Below are positions 47,395-59,474 of a stretch of DNA of 64,000 nt, one piece after another. The translations under genes were made by a program, and so were the position numbers. The stretch comes from Psilocybe azurescens (lineage: Eukaryota; Basidiomycota; Agaricomycetes; Agaricales; Agrocybaceae): positions 34,612 to 98,611 of the forward strand of contig JAJIRX010000144.1 of NCBI GenBank assembly GCA_023853785.1, read 5' to 3'. Under the pieces are notes generated by a model. It ran no database searches and was not told the DNA's origin. It saw only the letters and a program-made list of their open reading frames with translations. Positions within the stretch are counted from its first letter, which is position 1; the number at the start of each line of letters is the position of its first letter.

Positions 47395-49290
47395 CCCAAG
47401 AAATACTTCTGCAGCGGGCCTACGCCTGGGTGTCGTTCTGCAGCGTGATGTAGCGGTATACCCGACTGCGGCGGGCAGGACGGTTGTGTAGCCGAAGACG
47501 GATTCACTGTGTTTTTTTTTTGTCGAGATGGGTTTTGAGGGAGGAGAGGAGGAGGGAGCGAAGGGGGAGTGAAAAGGGAGTGGGAGAAGGGATTATGAAG
47601 CGAAGGTGGTGGATGGAGGGAGTGGGAGGGAGGGAGGTGGGAAGGGGACGAGTGGAGTGAAGTGAGGTGAGAGCTGAGCGGAAAGAATGGAATAGAACGT
47701 GTACTAACAGAGGTTTATCCAGGATATTCGACATCTCATACTCAAAATTCTGCGCAGCGGCTATTCAAATAATCAGGACTCTTGTTTCCCCCAAAACGTC
47801 ATAACAACATCATGCAAAGAAAAGAAATAAAAACCCAAAAACGCACCCAGTGGATTAATCAAATTCCTGCCATACCTATCCTTCAGCGCGACGATCTCGC
47901 CACACGCCCCGCCTACATTCGAGTTGACATTAAACGCCGTCCACAAATGGGATATCGACATAGTGGCCACATCCAAAAAGCACACACACGTCGGGCTGCA
48001 GGATCGCGATCGCGCCAAAGGCGTCGACAAACCAGCGATGCGAGTTTATCTTCTTTTAGTTCTTCTCTTTGAGCCAGAAGATGACTTGCGCGGGGACGAT
48101 GTATTTTTCCGCGCCTTCGAATTCGAAAGAGGGGGTTACGGAGACTGTGGGATGGGTGGGTGATTAGTCGTGAGTAGATGGACGAGGGATAGGAATAGGA
48201 ACAGAGAGAAGAAAGAAAGAAGAACTGAAACGTACCGTACTCATAAATATGTGTCGTATATCCTGCTGCCCAATCTCCGTCGTGGCCACGCCCTCCAGAT
48301 ATGCGCCCATCGCCGCCATAACGCTCAACGTCTCCGCATTAATCTTGCTCCACTCATAGCTCACAATGCACACAACGACCTTCTTCCACCCGTCCTTGGC
48401 CTACGTCTTGCTGCGGTCCCGCTTACACAGATGTGCGACGTTGATGATGACCCGTGCATTATGCGGCAGAAGAGCTCTTCGTTTTCGTTGTACATCGTGA
48501 TGACGATGAAGACCTCGGTGCGCCACGGCGGGTCGTAGTGCACTTGCCGGAGCGTGAAGCGCGAGTCTTTGAAGGCGTTGGGATCGCATGTCACGATTGA
48601 GTAACGCATGTGGGTGAAATCGCGCTCGGTGCGGTTCGCACACATGTCGAGCACCTTTTGGGGGACGGCGTTCTCGAGCACGAAGTTGTGGTGGAAGAGT
48701 CTGCGGTGGAGTAGGTGAGACAACGCATACGCATGATGACGATGCCGAGGATGATGACGATGAACATGAACATGAACATGAAGAAAGGCACTTACTCGAC
48801 TTTCTTGACCATCTTGTACTGCCTCGGCACTCTGTGCGGCATCCGTCCATACCGATCATTCGCCCCAACCTGCTCCTCATCCTATTCCAACCCCTACCAG
48901 GGAAATGAGGCATCGACATTAACAATGACAGGTCGTGGCGCTGCCGAGGCTTATGACCTGGATGCATCATATCACAATTGCTGCTCATATCATATGCCGA
49001 GTGATTGTACTCCGTCTGTAACTCTGGAGTCCGCGCGCGATCCCGGCGGACGACTGCTGCTGGAGGGGGGAGCGAGGAGCGGGTTGAGGGATGGCGCGAG
49101 GGATAAGGCATGGTGGGGCAGAGAGGCGGGGTGCACGACGGAGGGCGGGCGGTCCGCACTGTATCCGAGGTCCGGGTAGATGGTGGAGGGCGGCGGGCAT
49201 GGTGGGGGTGAAGAGTAGGGGTTGTACATTACCAGGTTGAAGAGGTCCGAGAGCAGTGTGCCTGCGCCGTAGCATCCCTGCCGTTGTCGT
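47395..49290 (-). pseudogene. chitin synthase, longer degenerate copy
   Basis: The minus strand reads in order: NPYSSPPPCPPPSTIYPDLG, QYKMVKKVE, an 85-nt intron (48711-48795), [123 protein letters not shown] and GPLQKYFLG. This is the catalytic half of a fungal chitin synthase. Defects include a TAG where Trp is expected (SKT-AKDGW, near 48411), loss of the Asp-Gly-Arg signature (Tyr-Glu-Trp here), and several frame changes. The C-terminal QRRRW and membrane parts are missing. It faces the relic at 44560-45330. Confidence 0.87.
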
Positions 49291-50556
49291 TGCTGTTGTA
49301 GAGGCTGAGGGCGGTCGTACAGGTTAGGCTAGGCATCGAAATGATCTTAAGGATAGGGCATGGTCGGCAGTCGCGCTTGAGTAAGGCGAGTATCCATCAT
49401 TGTAGCCCCTGTGCTACACTTCAGCCTGGAAACATGCATACATACGTCATCGCTCTAGAGCGTACCGCAGAGTAAGCATACCTGAACTAGATGAACTTGT
49501 TCATGGATGGTTCGTATGGTGGTAGGGTTCAACTCATCGCCATTCAGGCCGCCTCTGATTGATTACAACGTCTCAAATAAATAAAGAATACAAACGCGTA
49601 CCACGCGCCACCTCCCGCGACTTATTTTTAGGCTTTCGATTCTCAGCGCTTGATCAAAGGGAACCTCTAGCAGGCATAATAGAAGACACTAGAGCGGAGA
49701 GAACTCGGAATACGCTCCCTAGAACTCGGTCTCACAATCTGGGTAACGTAGTTTCCACCAATTCGGAGCCATTTGAATAAGTAGACCAAGAATAGACTAG
49801 CTCATTGCCAGGTGATCGAATATTTGAACACCATTCTTTCACAACGATGTAGCCGTTCATCGTCGCACTTTGACTAGGGAGGCAGGACGGGCATTATACT
49901 GCGAAAAACTCACGATCATACAACAAACGAGTTGACACACAATCTCTCCCACCACGCTCGCTTCTATGGTTGCATATCGCAGGAATATTCCCGCGAGGTG
50001 TAGTATTTATATCACCATCCGTGAAGATTCACAAAGCGTGTTAATACCCGGCAAGCACCTGACTAAATTGAAAACGAATGCCATTGAAACCACTGCTCTG
50101 AATCGCATTTCCTGTTGGATTATTGAAGGACGTACCTGGATACCGTCATCTACGGGACCCGGTAGGCGACTGAGCACGCAGACGAGGAAGTTGGGTGAGA
50201 ATTACGCTTGTAGTCTCGGATGCATGGCTACATCGTCAATGAGCGGCTGCCATGCAACTTGGCGTATCTGGAGACAGAAAGTACATCAGTGAATATCCGA
50301 CAGCCATAAATAACCCATTCATATGCTTTGTAGTAGCAAATGTGATGTATAACTCATGATCAGAAGATAGGAAATTCTTATGTCCCATGTCTATTGACTT
50401 AAGCGCCCGGAACTGGGGTGTCATCCCAAAATGTATATATTGCTTGCGCTTTGCCCTTCGCCCTTCGACCAACCTTCGACGCGAAGCGAGGCTGATAAGC
50501 ACACATGATCCCATTTTGAATCCGAGTTCTCAGGTACAATGCAGTCACCCTCCCGG
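49291..50556. other. spacer with short frames only
   Basis: The frames here (for example 49966-50292 plus and 50514-50236 minus) have no recognisable domain. The part next to 49290 probably contained the chitin synthase promoter. Nothing else is supported. Confidence 0.4.
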
Positions 50557-51063
50557 CTATCGCTGACAACATCCGAAAGTGAGGGTAGTCACAGTCTTCT
50601 TCAATATTTCATTGCCACACCCATACTTCATGTCTTCAAAATCCTCCTCAGGAAGAACGATTTCTCCGCTCTGGAAACGTTTCGGTCCATGAAAAATGTG
50701 TTGTTCAGTGAAAGAGGGAAAATTTGAAAATGACATTCGATTGCGCAGAAGTCCCGACAGAATCAGTCGTTCTTCCATCCCTCCTGACCATTTGACAGCT
50801 ATGTATCAATCTGTACACTCATTCACTACAACCGACCTGAAATACAACAGCGAAGACCCAGTATTGAGCACTGTGTCATTTTAAGCAAATAATATACGGA
50901 GCATGTACAGAACCGCCGGGGTTCCTTTAATTTCCATTGTGTTTGGCAATGCGGGGACTGCAATAGTTTTTTCAAGTTTGCTATTCCAGCTTCCGGGGGT
51001 ATAAATGCTTTTTAAGGACGTCTTGCTGACGGTCAAGGAGATAGATCTCCCTTCGAAAGACAT
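50557..51063 (-). CDS. hypothetical protein, probably spliced
   Basis: An ATG at 51063 opens MSFEGRSISLTVSKTSLKS and PGSWNSKLEKTIAVPALPN. A later frame (50778-50557) reads MEERLILSGLLRN, FTEQHIFHGPKRFQSG and VLPEEDFEDMKYG. Possible introns with acceptors CACAG and CATAG lie between them (about 50910-50780). The reading looks protein-like, with few low-complexity parts, but I do not recognise the family. The splice pattern is a guess, and it could also be a pseudogene. Confidence 0.4.
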
Positions 51064-52574
51064 CCTTTCTACAGTCAGTCCATGTATTAGTACTTAATAT
51101 CGTCTCCACATTTTTCAAAATAAAGTCACATCTTTACTTATTTTGCTAATGCAATAAATTTTCAAGAAGTGAATGAGTACCAAATGTCGATCGCCTGGTG
51201 CTTAGGCAATGTCACCGAAGTCAGAAAATCACGTATCATGGCTTATGAAAACGACAAAGACCTCGCAACTCATTCGCAACATGACAGCAAAGCGTTGCAG
51301 CTAAAAGCTTCAAGAAAGCATGTCAAAAGATAACCGGATCTCGTCAGCTCCGCATTTAAGTTCTTACCATTGTTGAAACGGAGCATTTAGCAATCTACCA
51401 CAGATGTCCCCTCTACGTGGAGTAGTCGGTCTCTATTTCTGTCCAGACACGAGGCCAATCTATAAGCTCCAGGGCTTACATATTCTGCTGCTTCCTATGG
51501 CCATGTCAGGATGGATGGATGGAACACATGCTATCCTATTTTGGGGATTACATTCCTTTGATCTATTATCGTTCAAGCTAGAAGACGTTGTCTTGTCACA
51601 ACCTCCAACGAAACTGTAGACTACTTATTGTAAGGAAGAAGCACTGAATCGCCGTTGCTGGGCCTTAATTTTTTGCTGGAGAAAAAATTCCCGGCTTTGA
51701 TTGAAAATGGTCTGCATTTGAATAAGCGCCGGGGAAAACGTGATTAAGCGAGACGCACGTTGCGATATTTATGGTTCTGACTTTAGCCTTTCCTGTCCTG
51801 AAACTCTCAGGCTGTATCATGTATCTCAACTTCTTCATATGAAAGCAACTTCCAGGCTGATACATGCGTTCACAGGGAGGAACGGATGAATGAGCACTTG
51901 ACATTGATTCCGAACTTAGTACCTATTTGAGGTTCTCAATTTATACCACTCATCCTATGCTTCATCTCAAAGAAGCTGGTCTCTTCAATGACTGAGCCGT
52001 GTTCACCAATTATATTCTAACTCGAAACTACTGGATGAAGGGTATCTCCGAGATTTGGATACGATGGCTCGTATTCTCGTGGGGCAATTGGAGGAAGTGC
52101 GTGAGAAAACTCTCAGCCGCGTTCCCATGCATAATCGTCCATCTTCCAAAAATAATGACGTCGTCTGGCATCAGGAAGGATTAAGTATACCAAACTGTCA
52201 ATAGATAAGCTCTATTCTCCGGGATTGCAGGTTGATAAAAGTGTCCGATAAGCATAGACAGAACTTAAGCGAACTCATGAGCTGACCAACCTATCGGTCG
52301 TCATCAATTGAATAATAACAGACCACATATAAAATACATCAAATTGAAATCAATCCGCATTGTTCAAAGCCGGAATGGATGACTTTTACTATCGAACCAG
52401 AAGTTGTGATTGGGTGAGGACGGAGCAGAGTGCATATGCATATTTTGAATCACCATCAGGGAGCCATAAATAGAATGCCTAGAGAGGCTCAGTGCCAGGT
52501 GGCGCAATTGAAGGAAGTTTGACGGTGTTGAGCGTCTCGACCGGTGTCTGATGTCAACGCGGTGATATATCGCT
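51064..52574. other. spacer, no gene recognised
   Basis: Short frames (51404-51619 plus, 51904-51665 minus) show no domain. The stretch lies between the hypothetical gene and the metacaspase stop codon. Confidence 0.4.
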
Positions 52575-54825
52575 TCAGGAATGCTTGTGCTGAATCATGG
52601 GTATCAGAATGGTATCCCACCTGTCGCCGGTTTCCTCACTCCATTGTTTTGAAGCGCGACTAGTCTGAAAGGGACTCAGCTGAGGAATATTCGAGAGGTC
52701 GATGGGTTTGGTACAAAGAAAGATTTTGAGGAATCCAACATCGATTTTTTGATCCTCCTTCAGTACGTAGGAAAACGGCGTCACTCCGGTAGAGCCATAA
52801 CCGAGAGGAAGAGTGCCGCCTTGCTTTTTCAAAGGAACGTCGGTCGTGTATGGTGCATTTAAAGGACTCTGGTAGTATGAATCTTTAATGCAACCCACTA
52901 TTAGCCCTCTGCTTAAGAGAACAAACATAAGACCCACCAATGGCAAGACTGCTGTTCTCAAAGTAGAACACGTAAGGGTAGAGATCATGACGGCTGTTGT
53001 TGATCAGCTTGAGGCCATAAGGTGCTTCGTTATCGACAACAAAATCGACATGACTATTGTGACAGAGATTAGGACCGTCTTGTCTTGCATCCCTCCAACC
53101 GATTACACTAGGGAGCCTCGATAATTTGAAGAATTGCAATTCGATTTGGCCAGTAAGTTCTGAGTCGCTGTTTGCACGATTGAGCTCTCTGTAGTAATGT
53201 GCAACTCGGTTGAGAACCCATGCGACATAATTCAAGTCGCTCGTGGGAACAGGTTCGAATTGCATGCTGAACTTGTAATCCGTCACCCTATGGTCCTTCA
53301 TCTCGAAAACTACGTTCTCATTGCTCCCCATCGAAGCCTGCAAATGTGCGCTAGCAGAAGCCTCTTCGCCAACAAGTATGATATTGTGCAATTGGTACTG
53401 GGCGGATTTTTTACATTTGAGCACCTCGTCGTATACGTCGAGGAACTTGTTGTTTGGAGGGATGTAGAGCCGGAAGTCTTCCTTTTGTCCTGCGCATGTT
53501 TGGACAGCAATACATGGGCCATTCAAAGGTAGCTCCAGAGAAGTTACGGTTACGATAGAATGAAATGCTGATGGAGATTCGACAGTGACTGTTCCAAGAG
53601 CTTTTTCAACGACGTATCGGCATAGATTTCGAACTGCGCCCCGATGGTGATTCCTTGGGCAGAACCAGCGTTCAGAATAAGCTGCGTCGATTGTGATTGA
53701 TCGTTAAGTTTTAGGGATTCGATCTGATAGCATTCGGTGAAGGGAGGAAGGACCTTGGCGTTAAACAAAGGTCTGTGCCGATTAACTCCTTCACACTGGG
53801 GGTTTTGACTGTTCAGGACTATTAGCGGTCACAATCCGACTGAAGCGACATATTGAAAGACATACTCAGGAATGGCATCCATCAGGTCAAGAACATCGAT
53901 GTACCTCATCTTTTCGGGAGATACGGTTTGCAGAAGCTTAAGAAGAGCGGTAGAAAAGTTTCCACGAACTTTGCTTTCTTTGGCCTTTTCGGAAGACCCG
54001 CACGCAGCCAGCAACATATGTGACTTTACTCCAGCATGCCGAAAACTGGGAGGTGATATGGAGGCGCGAGTTGCAGTATAATATAGATCTTTGTCGACAT
54101 CGGGGTTATAGGCATCTGGAGGAAGTTCGACGGAGCGTGTGCGTGTGTCGCTGTCGCCTCTTGTACCAGATGCAGAGTTGCAGCAGTCGAAAATGACAGT
54201 CTGTTATACACTCAATATGCGAGAATGTGACTGGAATATTCGAAAGCACTTACAATGTTATCCCCTCTCTTCTCCGCGATGTTGTCTATCAAGGCCCCAA
54301 TTGTGCGATCAGGTATTCCAGGGACTTGTTTCTCTCCCTTTTCAACGCAGTAGTCGAATGGGACCACCATTTGTATTTTATCGTTCTCCTTTGTAACCTC
54401 GCCTCCATGGCCGGCGAAGAAGATCAATATGGGATCTCCTTTGGCAACGTGGTCATTGTTCGCCATTGTTTGGAAAGCCTCGATGATTCGTGCCCGTGTC
54501 GCATCTTCGTTCAACAGAACAACGATCTGAGATTGCGGGACTTTGAGATAATTCTTCAGATAATCCTCGAATTGCTTCGCGTCGTACTCGGCTCCTCGTA
54601 GAGAAAGAAAATCAGTTGACCTGTATGTGTTTATTCCTATGAGCAACGCATAAAGGCGAGGTGTTGGACTGAATTCAGAGTACAAGTTAATCTAGGTCAA
54701 CCATACTACGTTGTGTGACGCACTTTGTGATTGGAGGTAAAGGGCTAGGACTCGAACTAGTATGTTTCAGTATATATCGTATACGTTGTAAAAGAAACAC
54801 GAACTCACCTGAGCACATTCGACAT
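52575..54825 (-). CDS. metacaspase-like cysteine protease (caspase p20 domain)
   Basis: The exon at 54685-54254 reads RLYALLIGINTYRS, LRGAEYDAKQFEDYL and ILIFFAGHGGEV with the catalytic His. After a 53-nt intron comes TVIFDCCNSASGTRGD with the catalytic Cys. Further exons read LLAACGSSEKA, QNPQCEGVNRHRPLF and a C-terminal domain (FVVDNEAPYGLKLINNS, then LGYGSTGVTPFSY) shared with mushroom metacaspase-like proteins. These proteases cut after Arg or Lys and are linked to stress and cell death. Introns are 54201-54253, 53809-53865 and 52898-52937. The start is probably ATG at 54825 (MSNVL, donor at 54808), but the first junction is unresolved. A frame break near 53600 is one A short in an A run. 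Confidence 0.87.
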
Positions 54826-55155
54826 GACACTGTCCAATTTTTGTGACAATTCTGAAGTTGAAGGAAGATATGTAGTTGGGGCTTGACGTGGATCTGAAGA
54901 TGTTGACAACCAGGGAGTCAAGGATGCTTTTATGTCGGAGGCGTGCTATTAACTCTCTTATCTATAACTCAATCCCGTATTTTAGTTCAAACGTCTAATC
55001 GATTGGGCCCCCAAGCGCCCGTTGACTAATAGCCTTATCAAGGCGACATTATGACCGACAATTATACGCCAAAGGATCGGAAAACGGAACTAATGCCGTT
55101 CCTTTCATACTGAGAGGGAGGAAGCTGTGAGAACCGGTGAATGAGCAGATAACCA

Positions 55156-56113
55156 TTGAGTTGTTCTTCTGTTTACTGGGTACCGTCACATTGGGCCGCA
55201 AGTACTGAATTTACTGTCAACTATTCGGGTCGTAACTCTCTGAATAGGTTTCTCATTGATTCCAAAATTAGTTTGGGTTTTTCCACAGATTTTAAAACTA
55301 GAGTGAATGCCACCGCTGGCGGCTCACACCTTGCTTGGCAAATACAACATTACAGAAAGTTCGTTTGGAGCTTTGCACTTGCGTTATCCGAGTTGGGTAA
55401 TCAGACCACACGGGATGATGAAAGGTTTTCAATATTGGATTCCATTGACAAAGACAAAAACTGAGTGGTTGTAAAGACTTTTATTAAATTTGTGAATGTA
55501 TATAAGCTGTCAATAAGCCGTCAAAGACAATTCTGAAAACTAGGATATAACTTGAGTATTGATAAACATTATTTAACTTTACAACAGCAAAAAGTTAGTT
55601 ACTTGCAAAAGAAATTGAACAGTTTACATACCTTTCAGGACATGTTGGCCCGCTTGGTTGGCGATACGTCCCCTGGGTCACATTCACAAATGGAGCGCAT
55701 GGTAAAATTATCCACATTGTTCTTCATCCTGATGAACCTCCAATTAACAGAAATGATGCTGTTATTAGGTTGAAGTACTTACCATCATATCTCCTCGTCA
55801 AGTTGACACGAACGAGGCTACTAAACTTGAAGGGTTGGATGAATGTGTAATACCAATCAAGGCAATATCAACAACTTACTGTATTAAAGTGAACGTGGGA
55901 GGAAAATGGTTCAGCGCAGAGGACTCAGTCTCTTCAATCTTTACGTTGCACTTTTCAGGGCGGGACTCGATTAGGTTGTTGAGGGATTTTGACAATAAGT
56001 TGTTTGAGAAGCAACATGATTGGGCATTGCTTCAGGAGGACGAGAGATTAGATGGGATGGATAGGCAAACACGAATATGGTATGAGCAGGTAGTACGGCC
56101 TCGGATGTCATAG
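55156..56113 (+). CDS. hypothetical protein, probably spliced
   Basis: Three plus-strand frames follow each other: 55156-55464 (EFTVNYSGRNSLNRFLIDSK and HLAWQIQHYRKFVWSFALAL), 55552-55773 and 55835-56113 (FTLHFSGRDSIRLLRDFDNK and WALLQEDERLDGMDRQTRIW). The first and third share an F-T-[VL]-[NH]-[FY]-S-G-R-[ND]-S pattern, hinting at a repeated domain or two related exons. I do not recognise the family and cannot fix the introns. It is divergent from the metacaspase gene. Confidence 0.35.
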
Positions 56114-56690
56114 CACGTAGAATAGAACTTGAATTTAAATTGGAAATATTTTCGCACACTTATCATTCATGATCAAGGTACAGGAATTTCCTTGCTTGTA
56201 TCTTATCTTTCGGTCACATGTATGTAAAAATGTAAAATGTTACAATGCTTGTTAGACGAAGAATTTTGACCCTCCCTACAACCCTTGCAAGCAAGGAAAT
56301 TAGTTTAAGTTCTATCTACTTCAGAGTCAGCCCCGGCCTGTTCGGCAGATTGTCCTATCATAGCGTGACTGTTGCGTAGTCACTAGTCCACTCTCCGACG
56401 TGCCACTGTGCACAACGTTGGGATGTCTTTACCCACCATCTCTACATAGATGATACAATAGCAGAATAGTAATACAGTTGACTTTCTCATAATGCATAAC
56501 GTCATAGTGCATAAATGTCATAATGCATGGCTTTCTGGCAGACAACATGCTGCGAAGCGAAAAATGCATCCATATTGCATACTGGATAGTGCATGGCTTT
56601 GATACTGAGATATGCATTATGAGATTGGCTATATATGGGGTTTTAAAAAGCATTTTTGTGGCGTAGGCACATCAGAATTGAGCCTCAGCG
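56114..56690. repeat. spacer with CATAATGCAT motif repeats
   Basis: Around 56485-56620 the sequence contains repeated CATAATGCAT, CATAGTGCAT and related forms at irregular spacing, including three in a row about 16 bp apart (56490-56535). No gene is seen. Confidence 0.45.
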
Positions 56691-57717
56691 CAGTACTTCT
56701 CACTCCCCACATATTCCCTAGGACTGGAGGGATTGAGAAAGGGAGTGAAGGGAATAGAGGGAATAGAGGGAATAGAGGGAATAGAGGGAATAGAGGGGAT
56801 TGAAGAGGGAATGAAGGAATTGGAGAGGGAATGGAGGGGAATGATGGGGAATGAAGGGGAATAGAGTTATTTATAGCCAATACAGTAATAAAGTGGAATT
56901 CCCATGGCTTGAAGCTGAGTAAAAACAATTTCCCACACCTTTAGGCTGAATATAAAAATAGATTTACACAGTTACCACTACTATCATACATCTACTATAC
57001 ACTGCTTATATAATTCTTATATCATACACCTACTGTACACTGCTTATATAATCTACCCTGTATCATTGGATTCCAACTAGAATATTTCAATCTATCAATC
57101 TTAGTGTAAATTCATGAGTGCAATATAATATATTAATAACTATATACTACATTATTATCTACATGCAAAGTCCATTGTAACAAAATAAAATAAAAATAAA
57201 AAACATAACAGTAAAAAAGATGGGCGGGAGGGTATATACTTGGGTTAAATGAACAAACAAACACATAAATGTAAAAGAAAATGAGAGAACAAAAGAAAAA
57301 AGTGAAAAAAAAATTTAAAAAAGGGTGGTGGATGGGTGGTTGTATCAGTCATACATGCCGTTGTTGTGGGCGTGGTACGCATCCGCTGTACATGTCGTTG
57401 TCCTTGTGGCCGTTGTGTCCGTTGTGGCCATCATGCGTGGCTGTCGACCACTCGGTGTCGTACATGTCGTTGTCGTTGTCTTTGCAGCTGTTGTGGGTGC
57501 CGTACGTGGGTGTCATACTTGGTGTCGTGTGTGTCGTTGTCATGGCCACCATGTGTGTCATACATGTCACGGTACACATCCTGCATGTTGTGGTATGCAT
57601 CCTGCATGCCGTTGTCGTCATCCCTACATGTCGTGTCCGCTTTCATATGTATCATTGTTGTACCATACACATTGCATGTGTCGTGGTACGTGCAGTATGT
57701 ACACGTACACCATCGGT

Positions 57718-57774
57718 CTATATGAGAAAGAGGGGGTGGGTTAGTGGCGGCGGTGGGTGGGGTTTGCGACTTAC
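57718..57774 (-). other. conserved spliceosomal intron in the element core
   Basis: The donor GTAAGTCGCA and acceptor CTCATATAG bound 57 nt. It is the same intron as 32843-32902. Confidence 0.6.
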
Positions 57775-58683
57775 TTGTCGCAGCTGCGTTCACGTCGCCT
57801 TGTTACCTGCTCGCATATGTAAATGTTCAAAAATTAACTTTGATAGGTGGACTCCAGGTAGACTCCAAATAATTCCACTTGAGTCCAACTGTAGTCCAGG
57901 TGGAGTTCAATTAGAATCCACCTGGACTCCAGATGGACTCCAGTTGGAGTTTCAACTTTAACTTCACATAAAATGAAATGGAATCCAGTTGGATTTCAAC
58001 TGGAATATATTAGTCTTTTAATCTTAGTGTAAATTCATGAGCATAATATAATATATTAATAGCTATGTACTACATTATTATTTAGTTGTGAGATCCATCA
58101 TTGAAACAAAAAAACAAAACAAAAACATAACAGACAAAAAGCACGGCAGGAGTGTATGTACTTGGATTAAATGAATGAACAAACATATAAATGTAAAACA
58201 AAAAGAGAAAGAGAAAACAAAAAGAAAAAACAAAAAAAAGTGAAAAAGAAGTAAAAAAATGAAAAAGGGGGGGCGGGAGGGTGATCATATCGGTCTTAGC
58301 CCCGCCGAACGTGTCGGTCGAGTCGTATGTGCCATCGTTGTCGTGGCCATGGTACGCGTCCGCCCGTACGTGTTGTCGTCCCTCGTCTTTGTGGCCGCTA
58401 CGTCCGTCGCATGCGTTGTGGTTGTTGTACGTGGCCCCGTCCATTGTGGTTGTCGTACGTGTTGTCATCGCCGTCGTGGCCGTCGTGCATGCAGCCGTTC
58501 GCGTTATGCGTGTCGCAGTGCATGCTGTGCGTGTCGTCGTTGTCATCGGTATGTGTCAGCGGTATGTGCCGTGCGCTGTTGTTGTTGTTGTTGTCGGTAC
58601 GTGTCATGCCCACCATTGTACGTGCTGTCGTCGTACTGTACGTGTTGCGGTACATGCGGTACATACGCGGCGTCGTCGTCAGC

Positions 58684-58741
58684 CTATATCAAAAGGAGGG
58701 GGGGCAGTTAGTGGCGGCGGTATGTGGGATTCGTGACTTAC
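58684..58741 (-). other. conserved spliceosomal intron in the second core
   Basis: The donor GTAAGTCACG and acceptor TTGATATAG bound 58 nt. The surrounding minisatellite differs from that of the first core. Confidence 0.6.
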
Positions 58742-59474
58742 GTGGTGTCGCGGCCTCGTTCGTCGCCTCCCCTCGTTCCGCCTCGTGCCCCACCCACCTC
58801 GCTTTACCTCGACCTCAATCCCCACCTCCCTCGTTCCCCATTGGTCTGGTGTTGTTGTTGTTGTTGTCGATTGCACGCGTAATGGTGTCGTCGCCATCAT
58901 ACACGGACGCGTTATCGTCGTGCATGGCCTTGGTTGGTGGTGACGCGATGCATGTCGGGTCGGGTTGGCAGGTGCCTGGCTCCGACCGACAACAGTGAGG
59001 TGGTGAGGGCAACGCACGACGGCCGGCAGCAGGGTGGTGGTGGTTGCAGGAAGAGGTGGGGTGGTTGGAGTAACCAATGGACCGACGTGGCAACCAAAAG
59101 TCACGCACGTGACATTGTCACTGTTGCCGAGAATTGCCGAGAAATAATATCAAATTTTAAGTTCGTTTATGGTTCCGTTTTCAGTTCCGTTCCAGGGTAT
59201 TCCGTTTTGTAAACGGATTCCGTTCAATTCCGCTGTGGAATCCGCCATTCCGCCAGAATTGATATTAAATAAAATAGCAGGGCCTTGTGCCATATTTTGC
59301 TCTCATTCCGCGGACTCCGGCGGACTCCGGCCGAATATGTGGGGGACACAAAAGCCCTCCAATAAATAAGTAGAAATCAAAATAAATAGAGTCCAGTAAA
59401 ATCCACTGGACTCTGTTTATCTTTGAGTTTACTAGACTTAATTAATGAAATAGAGAAAATTGTATAATATTTAT

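Larger units (their letters stand above)
56691..59359. mobile_element. chimeric palindrome-array element with two cores
   Basis: The left part (56691-57813) is nearly identical to 31524-32940, including the GGGAATAGAG array, T/A tract, minisatellite and intron (57718-57774). At about 57814 it switches into the inner end of a GGAGTCCACC-family copy (11-bp GGACTCC array at 57848-57960), then runs through a second core (58080-58740, intron 58684-58741) and finishes with the right end of the GGACTCCGGC family (59160-59359). The 8 bp on each side differ (CCTCAGCG and CAATAAAT), which fits a product of recombination between two elements. Confidence 0.75.
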
